The notes beneath the pieces are model-generated. The model made no database searches. It was given only the letters and a program-made list of their open reading frames with translations, and was not told the origin of the DNA. The translations under genes were made by a program, and so were the position numbers. A DNA stretch of 64,000 nt from Peptoniphilus_A genitalis (lineage in GTDB: Bacteria > Bacillota > Clostridia > Tissierellales > Peptoniphilaceae), in assembly GCF_949769225.1 (NCBI RefSeq), contig NZ_CATKPB010000011.1; one strand, given 5' to 3'. Position 1 is the stretch's first letter, and each line of letters begins with the position of its first letter. This document shows positions 38,291 through 47,442 of this stretch, piece after piece.

Positions 38291-39995
38291 AAATAGGCTA
38301 AAAAATATTTTTTGGACTCTTTCAGACTTCTATGACTTTGATATTTTTAATTTTTCACTTAAACCTGAGGACTCCTATGAGGCTGCCCTTCTTGGCCATG
38401 CCTCTAGGTATTTTGATTTTTATGTCCTTGATGACTTCTTCAAGAAGTATGTAAATTTATTAAACAACAAAAAGGACTTGTGGGAAATTTCAAAATTAGT
38501 TTTGGAAAATATTTTTTCAAGAGAAATGATTTTGGAAAGACCAGGGACCTTAGATTTTAAAAATGACCACGATGAAGAAATCTTAAAGAATTTAAATAGG
38601 CGAAAAATTATTATGACCACAGAACTTAAAATTGGCTACATTAGAAAAGAAAGAGGCCAATATCCCAAGGTTCAAAGAGTTTTAGAGGAGATGCTAGGAG
38701 AAATTTATAATTTTAAGAAAAGAGACACCTTTAAGTATCTCGACTTCTTAAGATATATTTTCAAAAAATATTTTCACATTAACAAGGACCTTCCCCATGA
38801 CACAGAAGAGTCCTACGAAGAATTTAAAAAAGAAGCTAAGTCTAATTCAAGTTCTAAGAAAAACTCTCCCTGCCAGAGAAAAAATTTGTTGGACAACACT
38901 TTTCTTGAGAGATACAACATTGAATCAGCAGAGTTTACCTTCTTTAACGACGACTACAGGGATATAAATGTTGAAGAAGATGCCCTGGTAAGTAAGCCTG
39001 GTGACAAAAATATTTACAAGGCCCTAGTCAAACGCTATGGGATAGAAAAAATAAAAAGACATACAGCTGATAGGATTGCCCAAGAAATTTCAACTGGCAT
39101 CCACGAAGAAATAAAATTTTTCTTCCCTGTGGGAGAATTTGAAAACAAATCATCCTATTATGCTCAGGAAGAAATGAGAAATTACTCTGACAACTTAAAC
39201 TTTTATGAAAGAAACAAGTTGCAGAACTCTCGTGCCATAAGAGAACTTGCTGGTGTCATAAAAAATTCCCTCTTGAAGGAATCTGAAGATGAAATATTAA
39301 AATCTACTTCTGGAAAAATTATTCCATCAGAAATTTGGAAGACAAGAGAATTAAATGAAGATAGGATTTTCGAAAAAATTAACAGGAAGGACTCCAATGA
39401 AATCTTTGTAGACATCCTCTTGGACTCCTCTGCTTCGCAAAATGAAAGAAAGGAAATTCTTGCAACAGAAACCTTTATCATTGCAGAGGCCCTAACTTCT
39501 TTAAATATAAAAACTAGGGTCTTCTCTTACAATAACTTTTACAATTATCTAGTTATAAAAAAATACAGGGACTACAATGATCCAAGGATAAAAAATAAGG
39601 ACATCTTCAAGTACTCCCCTTCAGGCTCCAACAGAGATGGACTTGCAATAAAATTTATGCGACACCTGGTTTCAAAAAACAGGGACGCAAGAAGATTTTT
39701 AATTGTCTTGACTGATGGCCTTCCCTTTGATGAAATTGACATTGGAGTAGTCGGCGCATCAAAGACGCCAGGAGAAAATTACAAGGACGAAGAAGCTGTT
39801 ATGGACACCTCAAAGGAGGTCCTCTTGACAAGGCTTAAGGGAATTAACACCTTTGGAGTTTTCACAGGTGAAGAAGCAGAAAGTATGAACATCAAAAAGA
39901 TTTACGGCAATGACTACGCCTATATAACTGACATCGCCCGCTTCCACAAGGTAGTTGGGATATTTTTAAAAACTTATGCAAATAAAATAGAGTAG
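38280..39995 (+). CDS. VWA-domain protein, partner of the MoxR ATPase
   Basis: 571 aa. The C-terminal ~200 residues form a von Willebrand A domain with the MIDAS motif DSSAS (in VDILLDSSASQNERKE) and a later LTDGLPFDE. The first ~350 residues are helical and charged, as in CobT/NorD-type partners. The start is a TTG inside the ATPase 3' end without a clear ribosome site, so it relies on coupling. MoxR-VWA pairs insert metals or activate enzymes; no client is adjacent, so the target is unknown. Confidence 0.85.
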   Translation: MKDENRLKNIFWTLSDFYDFDIFNFSLKPEDSYEAALLGHASRYFDFYVLDDFFKKYVNLLNNKKDLWEISKLVLENIFSREMILERPGTLDFKNDHDEEILKNLNRRKIIMTTELKIGYIRKERGQYPKVQRVLEEMLGEIYNFKKRDTFKYLDFLRYIFKKYFHINKDLPHDTEESYEEFKKEAKSNSSSKKNSPCQRKNLLDNTFLERYNIESAEFTFFNDDYRDINVEEDALVSKPGDKNIYKALVKRYGIEKIKRHTADRIAQEISTGIHEEIKFFFPVGEFENKSSYYAQEEMRNYSDNLNFYERNKLQNSRAIRELAGVIKNSLLKESEDEILKSTSGKIIPSEIWKTRELNEDRIFEKINRKDSNEIFVDILLDSSASQNERKEILATETFIIAEALTSLNIKTRVFSYNNFYNYLVIKKYRDYNDPRIKNKDIFKYSPSGSNRDGLAIKFMRHLVSKNRDARRFLIVLTDGLPFDEIDIGVVGASKTPGENYKDEEAVMDTSKEVLLTRLKGINTFGVFTGEEAESMNIKKIYGNDYAYITDIARFHKVVGIFLKTYANKIE

Positions 39996-40022
39996 GTTCA
40001 ATGAGAAACCTACTCTTTTTTT
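39990..40022. terminator. Terminator overlapping the VWA stop codon
   Basis: GAGTAGGTT and AACCTACTC form a 9-bp stem followed by nine T on the plus strand. The TAG stop of the VWA gene is inside the 5' arm. The 3' arm contains the stop of the small minus-strand ORF. Confidence 0.85.
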
Positions 40023-40174
40023 AATGCCTTTTCTATATTAAAGCCTGCCTTAACTAGGGTTATTGAATAAAATAATTTTAACATAAAATCTCCACTTTTT
40101 TGAGATCTTGGAAGTAATATTGACGCTAGTGCGAAAATAATAACATTTGATATAATTATTAAAAATTTTTTCAT
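40010..40174 (-). CDS. Short exported or membrane protein, unknown
   Basis: 54 codons starting MKKFLIIISNVIIFALASIL, a signal-peptide-like segment, followed by a polar part (PRSQKSGDFMLK) and FYSITLVKAGFNIEKALKK. AGGTGAAATA precedes the ATG. It lies 30 bases after the aminotransferase gene and is probably on that transcript. No family recognised. Confidence 0.5.
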   Translation of the reverse strand: MKKFLIIISNVIIFALASILLPRSQKSGDFMLKLFYSITLVKAGFNIEKALKKE

Positions 40175-40204
40175 TATTTCACCTGATTATAAAATCCAGT
40201 GATC

Positions 40205-41386
40205 TTACTTATTTAAAAAATACTTACAAGCTTTTTCCATCCTGTTTAGACCTTCAACTATATCTTCGTAAGAAGATGCGTAGGAAAATCTAACAAAGCC
40301 TTCTCCTGCACTTCCGAAAACTGTTCCTGGTACAATTGCAACACACTCTTCATCAAGAAGGTAATTGCAAAATTCTTCTGAAGAAACTCCTAATCCCTTA
40401 ATATTAATGAAGGCATAAAAGGCACCATCAGGAGCGTTTAAGCTAAATCCTTCAATGGAGTTAACTTTTTCAACAATATAGTCACGTCTTCTCTTGTATT
40501 CCTTCACCATTTCCTCAGAAGCATCTCCACCTTCTTTAAGAGCAGTGATACCTCCATGTTGAACAAAGGAAGTTGCACAAGAAGTGTTGTGTTGGTGGAT
40601 AATGTTTAGAACTCTAATAAATTCTTCTGGCGCTGCAATATAAGCAAGACGGAAGCCTGTCATGGAATAAGTTTTTGAGAAACCATTAATAGTAATAGTT
40701 CTTTCCTTCATTCCATCAAGAGATGCTATAGAGATATGCTTTTTGTTTCCGTAGATAATCTTTTCGTAAATTTCATCAGAAATTACTAGGATATCTTTTT
40801 TCTTCGCAAAGTCAGCAAGCTTTTCCAAAGTTTCTAGTGTGAACATGGATCCAATTGGGTTTGATGGGTTAATAATTACAATTGCCTTAGTTTTTTCTGT
40901 AACAAGACCTTCAAGCTCATCAAAATCAATTTGGAAGTCATTTTCTTCTGCAAGACTATATCTTACAGGCACTGCTCCCATAATGTGGGCTGCGTTAACA
41001 TAGTTTGGCCAGCATGGGTTTGGTAAAAGAATCTCGTCATCTTCTTCAAGGATTAGTGAATAAGAATCATAAATAGATTCACTAGCACCTGCTGTTATCA
41101 AGACTTCCTTTGCAGTATAGTCTAAATTATTTTCATTTCTAAGTTTCTCAGCCACAGCTTCTCTTAGAGGCATAATTCCATAATTTGAAGTGTAAAAAAC
41201 ATCTCCATTTTCAATACTCTTTATAGTTGCATCTTTTATTATCTTTGGAGTATCAAAATCTGGTCTGCCTACTTCAAAGTGGTAGATTTTTTTGCCGGCT
41301 CTTTCCATCTCAAGGGTTTTTTCATTAATCTTTCTAATTCCAGATGGTCCCACCTTGTTAAACTTACTACAAATAAAATCTCTCAT
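40205..41386 (-). CDS. PLP-dependent class I/II aminotransferase
   Basis: 393 aa, fold type I. Substrate-site GRPDFDTP near residue 40, cofactor-ring region NPSNPIGSMF, and the PLP lysine in NGFSKTYSMTGFRLAY near 235. The C-terminal FVRFSYASSYEDI contains the carboxylate-binding arginine. It belongs to the aspartate/aromatic aminotransferase group; the exact amino donor is not readable. It lies 10 bases after a threonine dehydratase gene, so the pair likely degrades or interconverts amino acids. Confidence 0.92.
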   Translation of the reverse strand: MRDFICSKFNKVGPSGIRKINEKTLEMERAGKKIYHFEVGRPDFDTPKIIKDATIKSIENGDVFYTSNYGIMPLREAVAEKLRNENNLDYTAKEVLITAGASESIYDSYSLILEEDDEILLPNPCWPNYVNAAHIMGAVPVRYSLAEENDFQIDFDELEGLVTEKTKAIVIINPSNPIGSMFTLETLEKLADFAKKKDILVISDEIYEKIIYGNKKHISIASLDGMKERTITINGFSKTYSMTGFRLAYIAAPEEFIRVLNIIHQHNTSCATSFVQHGGITALKEGGDASEEMVKEYKRRRDYIVEKVNSIEGFSLNAPDGAFYAFINIKGLGVSSEEFCNYLLDEECVAIVPGTVFGSAGEGFVRFSYASSYEDIVEGLNRMEKACKYFLNK

Positions 41387-41396
41387 GATTTCCTCC

Positions 41397-42353
41397 CTAA
41401 GAATTTATGATTTCTTCAATTGCTCTGCCTTCTACATTGCCGCCTGTGATGATGAGAACAAGCTTGTCCCTGTCATCATATTTTATTTTGCCTTCAAGAA
41501 TTGCACCAAGGCCTATGGCAGAAGATGGCTCAACAATTAATTTCTCTTTATTATACAATAAATCTAAAGCTTTTTTAATATTTTTATCTTGGCAAGTTAC
41601 AACATCGTCAACAAGATCTCTTACAAGAGGAAATACATGATCTCCTGGCTTAACAGAAAGAAGTCCATCAGCAAGAGTTGCTCCCCTCTTAACTTGACTT
41701 GGCTCACCTTCTTTGAGTGATAAAGTATATCTTGCAACATTTTCTGGTTCAACTCCAATAACCTTGGATCCTTTTGAAACTCCCTTAGTGTACATGGCAA
41801 TGCCAGATATTAGTCCGCCACCACCAATAGGAACAATCATCTTTAAGTTGTCCATCTTGTTTAAGACTTCCACTGCAATAGTCCCTTGACCTTCAGAGAC
41901 ATCTAGGTCGTCGTAAGGATGGATGAAGGTCATGCCTTCCTTCTCAGAAATTTCCTTTGCAACTTCAAATCTTGTTTCAACGCTTGTGATTACAATTTCT
42001 GCGCCAAGATCTCTTATCATTTGTCTCTTAGCTTCAGTAGAAGTGTCTGACAAGACAATCTTTGCTGGTATGCCTAACATTTTTGCACAAGTTGCAATCC
42101 CCTTGCCGTGGTTTCCACTAGAAGCTGTGACAACACCCTTTTTTAATTCTTCATCAGAAAGCTTTCTAATTTTATTTAAGGCACCTCTAATCTTAAAAGA
42201 ATTTGTCTTTTGCATATTTTCAAGTTTTGCATAGACAGATGTGTCAAGCATTTCAGAAATATAATTAAGTCTTATTAGGGGAGTTTCATAAATAAAATCC
42301 CCTATTCTTTCTCTAGCCTTTATGGTTTCCTTGTATCCGTTTTTATAATCCAT
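41397..42353 (-). CDS. Threonine/serine dehydratase, catabolic short form
   Basis: 318 aa, fold type II PLP enzyme. The PLP lysine is in NSFKIRGALNKI near residue 54, the substrate loop is ASSGNHGKGIA and the phosphate-binding loop is VPIGGGGLISGIA. It lacks the C-terminal ACT-like domain of biosynthetic IlvA, so it resembles TdcB and should convert threonine to 2-oxobutyrate and ammonia without isoleucine feedback. It heads the two-gene operon with the aminotransferase. AAGGAG precedes the ATG. Confidence 0.92.
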   Translation of the reverse strand: MDYKNGYKETIKARERIGDFIYETPLIRLNYISEMLDTSVYAKLENMQKTNSFKIRGALNKIRKLSDEELKKGVVTASSGNHGKGIATCAKMLGIPAKIVLSDTSTEAKRQMIRDLGAEIVITSVETRFEVAKEISEKEGMTFIHPYDDLDVSEGQGTIAVEVLNKMDNLKMIVPIGGGGLISGIAMYTKGVSKGSKVIGVEPENVARYTLSLKEGEPSQVKRGATLADGLLSVKPGDHVFPLVRDLVDDVVTCQDKNIKKALDLLYNKEKLIVEPSSAIGLGAILEGKIKYDDRDKLVLIITGGNVEGRAIEEIINS

Positions 42354-42484
42354 TTTGACTCCTTTATAAAATAAAAAATATAGTCTAGCCTTTTTTGATA
42401 TTATAATATGCTAAAGTGAATTTGTAAAATCATATTGCCTCTTAAGAAAAGTAAAAGAAATTTTTATACTTAAGATTTATTTAT

Positions 42485-42515
42485 AAAAAGAGGATTCTCT
42501 TCTTAGAAAATCCTC
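42485..42515 (-). terminator. Terminator of the pyr operon
   Basis: GAGGATT and AATCCTC pair around a 12-base loop, with A-rich sequence on the left that gives a T-run on the minus strand. Confidence 0.75.
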
Positions 42516-42521
42516 CATATT

Positions 42522-43427
42522 TTAAACTAATTTTTTTATAAAGTCATTTACATTTTTATTTTTTTCTTCCAAGTATCTTTCAAGGTCTGAGATAATTTCT
42601 GCTCCTCCATTGGGATTCATGAAGTTATAGGTTCCAACTTCTACTGCCGTGGCACCTGCCATTAAGAACTCTAAGACGTCCCTGTAGTTTGAAATTCCTC
42701 CCATACCAATAATTGGAATGTCTACATTTTTTGCAACTTGATGAAGGATCCTAAGGGCAATTGGTTTTACTGCTGGACCTGATAGGCCTGCGTAAGTATT
42801 GTCAAAGGGAATTTCTTCTCTGTCTAAATCAATTGCCATGCCTAGAATTGTATTTATAAGAGAAAGTCCTGTTGCACCTTCGGCTTCCACTGCCTTGGCT
42901 ATTCCAACAATGTCGCCTGCGTTGGGAGAAAGCTTTACAAAAACTTTTTTGTTTGTCACCTTCATTACTTCTCTCACAACTTTTGCGGCAGAGTCCTTGT
43001 CCATGCCAAAGGCCATGCCACCTTCCTTAACGTTAGGACAAGATATATTTAATTCAATGGCTGCAAAGTCATAGTCATTTAAAATTTCTGCTGACTCAAT
43101 GTATTCTTCTATGGTATTTCCACCAAGGTTGACGAAGACTTCTGTCCCAAGTTTATTCATGTCATTGATTTTTATCTTAACAAATTCTTTAACTCCTGGG
43201 TTTTCAAGTCCTATTGAGTTTAAAATTCCTGATGGGGTTTCCCAAATTCTTATGCCATCATTTCCCTTCTTGGGATGTCTTGTAATCCCCTTGGAAGAAA
43301 TTCCCCCTAAAATTTTTGGATCGTAAAAGTCTTTAAACTCTTCTCCAAATCCATAGGTTCCACTTGCCATTATTATTGGATTTTTTAATTTTATTCCTGC
43401 TAAATCTATTTCAGTCCTAGAAGTCAA
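42522..43427 (-). CDS. pyrD: Dihydroorotate dehydrogenase B catalytic subunit (PyrDB type)
   Basis: 301 aa FMN enzyme of pyrimidine synthesis that works with PyrK and NAD+. Blocks: GIKLKNPIIMASGTYGFG, NISCPNVKEGGMAFG (catalytic cysteine in NISCPN, class 1B), VKLSPNAGDI and GMGGISNYRDVLEFLMAGA. The start is a TTG overlapping the pyrK stop by 11 bases, eight bases after GGGGAG. Last gene of the pyrBIKD operon. Confidence 0.95.
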   Translation of the reverse strand: MTSRTEIDLAGIKLKNPIIMASGTYGFGEEFKDFYDPKILGGISSKGITRHPKKGNDGIRIWETPSGILNSIGLENPGVKEFVKIKINDMNKLGTEVFVNLGGNTIEEYIESAEILNDYDFAAIELNISCPNVKEGGMAFGMDKDSAAKVVREVMKVTNKKVFVKLSPNAGDIVGIAKAVEAEGATGLSLINTILGMAIDLDREEIPFDNTYAGLSGPAVKPIALRILHQVAKNVDIPIIGMGGISNYRDVLEFLMAGATAVEVGTYNFMNPNGGAEIISDLERYLEEKNKNVNDFIKKLV

Positions 43428-44118
43428 TTAAATCACTCCCCTTAAATATTGGTCCTTCCTTGCATGATCTTCTTCTGCCCTTTTTTGTTTCACAGGAACA
43501 TGATAGGCAGGCGCCCACACCACATCCCATTCTCTTTTCAAGCGATACATAGGTCCTTATGTCATGAACTTTTGCAAGTTCGACAACTTTCTTCATCATA
43601 ATTTCTGGCCCACATGTGTAAATCAAATCGTGTTTTTCAAAATCAATTATATCTGTTATGAAGCCGCCTTTTTTTATCTTTATGTCGCAGCTAATATCCT
43701 TAAAGGCATTTTCAAGTTCCAGCTCTTCTCTTTCTCCAATGTAAAGAGTAATTTTTGAATTTGGTTTAAGTTTTTGAATTTCCTTAATTAGATAGTGAAA
43801 GGGAGCGACTCCAACTCCACCACCAACTAGGGCAACTTCATCTAGGTTGGCGTAGAAGGCATTGCCAAAGGGACCAAACAATTTTATCTCGTCGCCTGCT
43901 TGCAATTTTTCAAGGATCTTTGTTCCTTCTCCCCTCTTTTCGATGAGAAAGTCAACTCCCTCTGTGACATCATAAACTGAAATCGGTCTTGAAAGAGTTG
44001 GGTAAGAATCCCATGCCCTTAGCATAAAAAATTGTCCTGGATAAACTTTTACATCTAGATCTGTCCTCAGTATGAAGTAATCCTTGCACACGTCAATATT
44101 TTCTATTATCTTTGCCAT
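43417..44118 (-). CDS. pyrK: Dihydroorotate dehydrogenase electron-transfer subunit
   Basis: 233 aa from the ATG at 44118 (GGAG six bases upstream). An FAD-binding barrel (LSRPISVYDV) is followed by a NAD domain (LVGGGVGVAPFHYL, then YTCGPEIMMKKV). The C-terminal 2Fe-2S cysteines are in GCGVGACLSCSC with another at RRRSCKEGP. It passes electrons from PyrD to NAD+. It starts one base after the pyrI stop codon. Confidence 0.95.
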   Translation of the reverse strand: MAKIIENIDVCKDYFILRTDLDVKVYPGQFFMLRAWDSYPTLSRPISVYDVTEGVDFLIEKRGEGTKILEKLQAGDEIKLFGPFGNAFYANLDEVALVGGGVGVAPFHYLIKEIQKLKPNSKITLYIGEREELELENAFKDISCDIKIKKGGFITDIIDFEKHDLIYTCGPEIMMKKVVELAKVHDIRTYVSLEKRMGCGVGACLSCSCETKKGRRRSCKEGPIFKGSDLIDF

Positions 44119-44119
44119 A

Positions 44120-44551
44120 TCATTCTCCATATGTGGTTACTGTGTCGCAATATTCGCACTTGTATTCCTTCTTGTCTCTCTTGTATAGGAAGAACTTGTG
44201 ACCTGGTATTTCTCTTTCAGAGTTTGTGATACATCTTGGGTTCTTGCAAGTTAAGACATCCTCAACAACCTCTGGCAATTCCATGCGAATTTTTTTCACT
44301 CTTTCCCCATCTTCAATAAAGTTTACTGTTGTGTGAGGAGCAATTAGTCCTAGGACTGTGAAGTCCAAGTTGTAATCTGTTTCTATTTTTATTAGGTCCT
44401 TCTTGCCCATGGAAGTTGAGAAAATATTTTGCATAAGTACAACTGCATCTGTAACCTTGTCAAGTTCAAGAGCCTTATAAAGAACGTGAGCCCTACCTGC
44501 TTCTATGTGGTCAAGTACTATTCCCTTTTTTATTTTTGAAACATTTATCAT
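44120..44551 (-). CDS. pyrI: Aspartate carbamoyltransferase regulatory chain
   Basis: 143 aa. The N-terminal allosteric domain (GIVLDHIEAGRAHVLYKALEL) binds nucleotides. The C-terminal zinc domain has four cysteines in CKNPRC and CEYC. Its presence implies a B-type ATCase holoenzyme subject to nucleotide control, instead of the unregulated trimer of Bacillus. It overlaps pyrB by four bases (ATGA). Confidence 0.95.
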   Translation of the reverse strand: MINVSKIKKGIVLDHIEAGRAHVLYKALELDKVTDAVVLMQNIFSTSMGKKDLIKIETDYNLDFTVLGLIAPHTTVNFIEDGERVKKIRMELPEVVEDVLTCKNPRCITNSEREIPGHKFFLYKRDKKEYKCEYCDTVTTYGE

Positions 44552-45459
44552 TTTGTAGCCTCCAAAAGTTTCATAATCAAAGCCATCCTGCCGTACATTC
44601 CAAATTTTGTTTGCTCAAAGTAAACTGCTCGAGGGTCCTTGTCCACTTCTGGTGCAATTTCATTTACCCTTGGTAGAGGATGGAGGATAATCATGTCTTC
44701 TTTCGCATTTTTTAATTTTTCTTCAGTTAAGATGTAGTAGTCCTTTAATCTTTCATACTCATCTGAAGAAACAAATCTTTCCTTTTGAACCCTTGACATG
44801 TAGAGGACGTCTAGGTCATCTATTACACTTACAAGGTCTCTAGTCTCAGTATAGTTTTTCTCGTCTATAAAGTTCTTAAAAGGATCTGGCATCTTGAGTT
44901 CCTCTGGCGAAATAAAAATAAATTTCACATTTTCATAGCGATTAAGTGCTCTGACAAGAGAGTGAATTGTCCTTCCAAATTTTAAGTCACCACAAAGTCC
45001 CACAGTCAAATTGTCAAAGGACTTTTTGTAATGCCTAATTGTTATTAAGTCTGCAAGAGTTTGCGTTGGGTGGAAGTGTCCCCCGTCTCCTGCATTTATA
45101 ATTGGCATAGTCTTAACAGCCTTTGATGCCATAAGGGCTGCACCTTCCTTTGGGTGACGCATAGCACAAATGTCCGCATAATTTTCTATAACCCTAATTG
45201 TGTCCAGTAGGGTCTCTCCCTTTGTCGATGAACTTACACCTGCGTCAGAAAATCCAATTACTCGTCCTCCCAGTCTTAGCATGGCAGTCTCAAAGGATAG
45301 TCTCGTCCTAGTGGAAGGCTCAAAAAAAAGACTAGCCAATAACTTATTGTCGCAAACGTGAGAATAATCACCTGGATTTGCGATAATGTTATCAACTAGT
45401 CTAAAAATTTCTTCGTATTCTTCAGTTGTAAAATCTAGTGGCTCAATTAAATGTTTCAT
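44548..45459 (-). CDS. pyrB: Aspartate carbamoyltransferase catalytic chain
   Basis: 303 aa from the ATG at 45459, behind GGAGG. It condenses carbamoyl phosphate with aspartate. Carbamoyl-phosphate site FEPSTRTRLSFETAM near residue 50, then HPKEGAALMA, NAGDGGHFHPTQTLADL and HPLPRVNEI. First gene of pyrBIKD. I saw no PyrR-binding attenuator in the ~100-base leader shared with the divergent kinase gene, so regulation may rest on PyrI and unknown promoter control. Confidence 0.96.
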   Translation of the reverse strand: MKHLIEPLDFTTEEYEEIFRLVDNIIANPGDYSHVCDNKLLASLFFEPSTRTRLSFETAMLRLGGRVIGFSDAGVSSSTKGETLLDTIRVIENYADICAMRHPKEGAALMASKAVKTMPIINAGDGGHFHPTQTLADLITIRHYKKSFDNLTVGLCGDLKFGRTIHSLVRALNRYENVKFIFISPEELKMPDPFKNFIDEKNYTETRDLVSVIDDLDVLYMSRVQKERFVSSDEYERLKDYYILTEEKLKNAKEDMIILHPLPRVNEIAPEVDKDPRAVYFEQTKFGMYGRMALIMKLLEATK

Positions 45460-45573
45460 CCTAACCTCCATCTAATATTTTATCTTTTCCATATTACTTC
45501 AAATTTTTATAATTGTAAAGTATAATAGAAAAAATATGTTATACTTTAATAAATTAAAATTTAAGGAGCAATT

Positions 45574-46110
45574 ATGATTTATTTAATACTAGGACACTCT
45601 GGCTCAGGCAAGTCTACTATAAGAAATGCCTTGACTTCACACGGAATCGAAAAAATTATTACTTACACTACAAGAAAACCAAGAATCTCTGAAGTGGATG
45701 GGATGGATTATAACTTCATTGACTCAGAGCTTTTCAAGAAGATGGACAAAGACAATTTATTTATTGGAACAACTTGCTACGTAGGCAACTACTACTCAAC
45801 TTTAAAGGAAGACCTTGAAAAGAATAATAACAAGGACAAGGACTGCGTAATTGTTGTCGACAAGGAAGGCGTCATAGCTATAAAAAAAGAATTTGAAAAT
45901 GCCAAATCAATTTATCTAAAGTGCTCAAGGGATACTTTGAGGGACAGGATGATAAAGAGGCACGACAATGAAAATGATATAGAAAAGAGGCTTGATGTCT
46001 TAGAAGACCTTGACCCCTACGCTGACTATATCATTGATGCCGACAGGGACATAGACTCTGTCTTTGAAGATGTAATTAGCCTAATGAAAAATATCAAGGA
46101 AGGAAAATGA
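45574..46110 (+). CDS. Guanylate-kinase-like P-loop protein
   Basis: 178 aa. P-loop GHSGSGKSTIRNAL at residues 7-15 and the guanylate-kinase nucleotide-monophosphate motif TYTTRKPRISEVDGMDYNFI. The lid region SRDTLRDRMIKRH carries arginines. It differs from housekeeping Gmk in the core (GTTCYVGNYYSTLKEDL) and is shorter, so it may phosphorylate another nucleotide or be a paralogue. It is divergent from pyrB, consistent with a role in nucleotide metabolism, but that is context only. Confidence 0.78.
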   Translation: MIYLILGHSGSGKSTIRNALTSHGIEKIITYTTRKPRISEVDGMDYNFIDSELFKKMDKDNLFIGTTCYVGNYYSTLKEDLEKNNNKDKDCVIVVDKEGVIAIKKEFENAKSIYLKCSRDTLRDRMIKRHDNENDIEKRLDVLEDLDPYADYIIDADRDIDSVFEDVISLMKNIKEGK

Positions 46111-46121
46111 TTTACTTTTTC

Positions 46122-46149
46122 TTGACAATTTTATTTCTAGTGTTATTAT
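46122..46149 (+). promoter_or_regulatory. Promoter of the riboflavin operon
   Basis: TTGACA (46122-46127), 16 bases and TATTAT (46144-46149), about 20 bases before the FMN riboswitch. Confidence 0.75.
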
Positions 46150-46168
46150 AAATTTATAAGTTAATAAA

Positions 46169-46314
46169 ACTCTTCAGGGCGAGGTGCAATTCCTCACCGG
46201 CGGTAAAGTCCGCGAGCGAAAGCTGAATTGGTGCAATTCCAATACCGACAGTATAGTCTGGATGAAAGAAGATAATTTTTTGAATTTTTTGAGCCCTGCA
46301 TGGGCTCTTTTTTT
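46169..46314 (+). ncRNA. FMN riboswitch (RFN element) with terminator
   Basis: The RFN core is present in order: TCTTCAGGGCGAGGTGCAA, CTCACCGGCGGTAAAGTC, CCGCGAGCG, AATTCCAATACCGACAGTA and GATGAAAGAAGA. The terminator GAGCCC-tgcat-GGGCTC (46291-46307) and seven T follow. High FMN should terminate transcription of the rib operon before ribD. Confidence 0.98.
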
Positions 46315-46326
46315 ATAGGTGATTTA

Positions 46327-47442
46327 ATGTATTTAGAAGATTTTAACGATATCTTTTACATGGAACGTGCCCTTGAAATTGCAAGAGAGGGAACTGGCAA
46401 GACAAAGACCAACCCCCTTGTTGGCTGCGTAATTGTAAAAGATGACAAGATAATTGGCCAAGGCGCCCACCTAAAGTTTGGCGAAAACCATGCAGAAGTA
46501 AATGCTATCTTAGATGCCAAATCTCGTGGCGAAGACATAAAAGGTGCAACCCTTTATGTTAACCTTGAGCCCTGCTCCCACTATGGGAAGACTCCTCCCT
46601 GCGCTGAGAGAATTGTAAAGGAAGGAATAAGAAGAGTTGTCATTGGAACAGCCGACCCCTTTGAAAAAGTTTCTGGCAGGGGAATAAAAATTTTAGAAGA
46701 TGCTGGCATATCTGTTACAGAAGGTCTTTGCGAAGAAGAATGTTTAAACCTAAATGAAAGATTCTTCACTTACTTAAAAAATAAAAGGCCCTTTGTGGTC
46801 CTAAAGACTGGCATGTCCCTCGATGGAAAAATTGCAACAGAGTCAGGCGAATCAAAGTGGATAACATCAGAATTTTCACGAGCCCACGGTCATGAACTTA
46901 GGGGTCAACTTGATGCAATAATGGTTGGGATTGGAACAGTCCTTGCAGACAACCCTACTCTTAACACCCGCCATGGTAAATATAAAAATAATCCCATAAG
47001 GATTATCACAGATTCAAGTTTGAGGATCCCCCTTGATGCAAAGGTCCTAAGTGATGACTTAGATTCAATCGCAATAATAGCAACAACAGAATCCTGCGAC
47101 AAGGATAAGTTAGAAAAATTAAAAGCTATGAAAAATGTTGAAGTCATAATTTGTAAGGAAAAAGATAAGAGGGTTGACCTCAAAGACCTTATGGAAAAAT
47201 TAAAAGACTTCGACATCTCCTCCATCCTACTTGAAGGTGGAAGGACATTGAATGCAGAAATGCTAAAAAATAATTTAGTCGATAAATTTTACTTCTTCAT
47301 TGCCCCAATCCTCCTTGGGTCCAAGGGAATACCTGCCATAGGTGATCTTGAAATAGACCAGCTTAAGGATGCAATTAGGATTAAGGACATGAAGTGCGAA
47401 AAATTATTTGATGACATACTAGTCACTGGAAGGTGTGATTAA
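46327..47442 (+). CDS. ribD: Bifunctional riboflavin deaminase/reductase RibD
   Basis: 371 aa from the ATG at 46327, behind AGGTGA. Residues about 10-150 form the pyrimidine deaminase with zinc ligands in NHAEVNAI and PCSHYGKTPPCAERI. The rest is the NADPH reductase (LKTGMSLDGKIATESGESKW, then LLEGGRTLNAEML). It performs two successive steps from the GTP cyclohydrolase II product. The stop overlaps the ribE start. First gene behind the FMN riboswitch. Confidence 0.97.
   Translation: MYLEDFNDIFYMERALEIAREGTGKTKTNPLVGCVIVKDDKIIGQGAHLKFGENHAEVNAILDAKSRGEDIKGATLYVNLEPCSHYGKTPPCAERIVKEGIRRVVIGTADPFEKVSGRGIKILEDAGISVTEGLCEEECLNLNERFFTYLKNKRPFVVLKTGMSLDGKIATESGESKWITSEFSRAHGHELRGQLDAIMVGIGTVLADNPTLNTRHGKYKNNPIRIITDSSLRIPLDAKVLSDDLDSIAIIATTESCDKDKLEKLKAMKNVEVIICKEKDKRVDLKDLMEKLKDFDISSILLEGGRTLNAEMLKNNLVDKFYFFIAPILLGSKGIPAIGDLEIDQLKDAIRIKDMKCEKLFDDILVTGRCD

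Noticed and set aside
45460..45573. PyrR-binding attenuator before pyrB
   Set aside because: No terminator/antiterminator pair or PyrR-loop consensus in the ~110-base interval.
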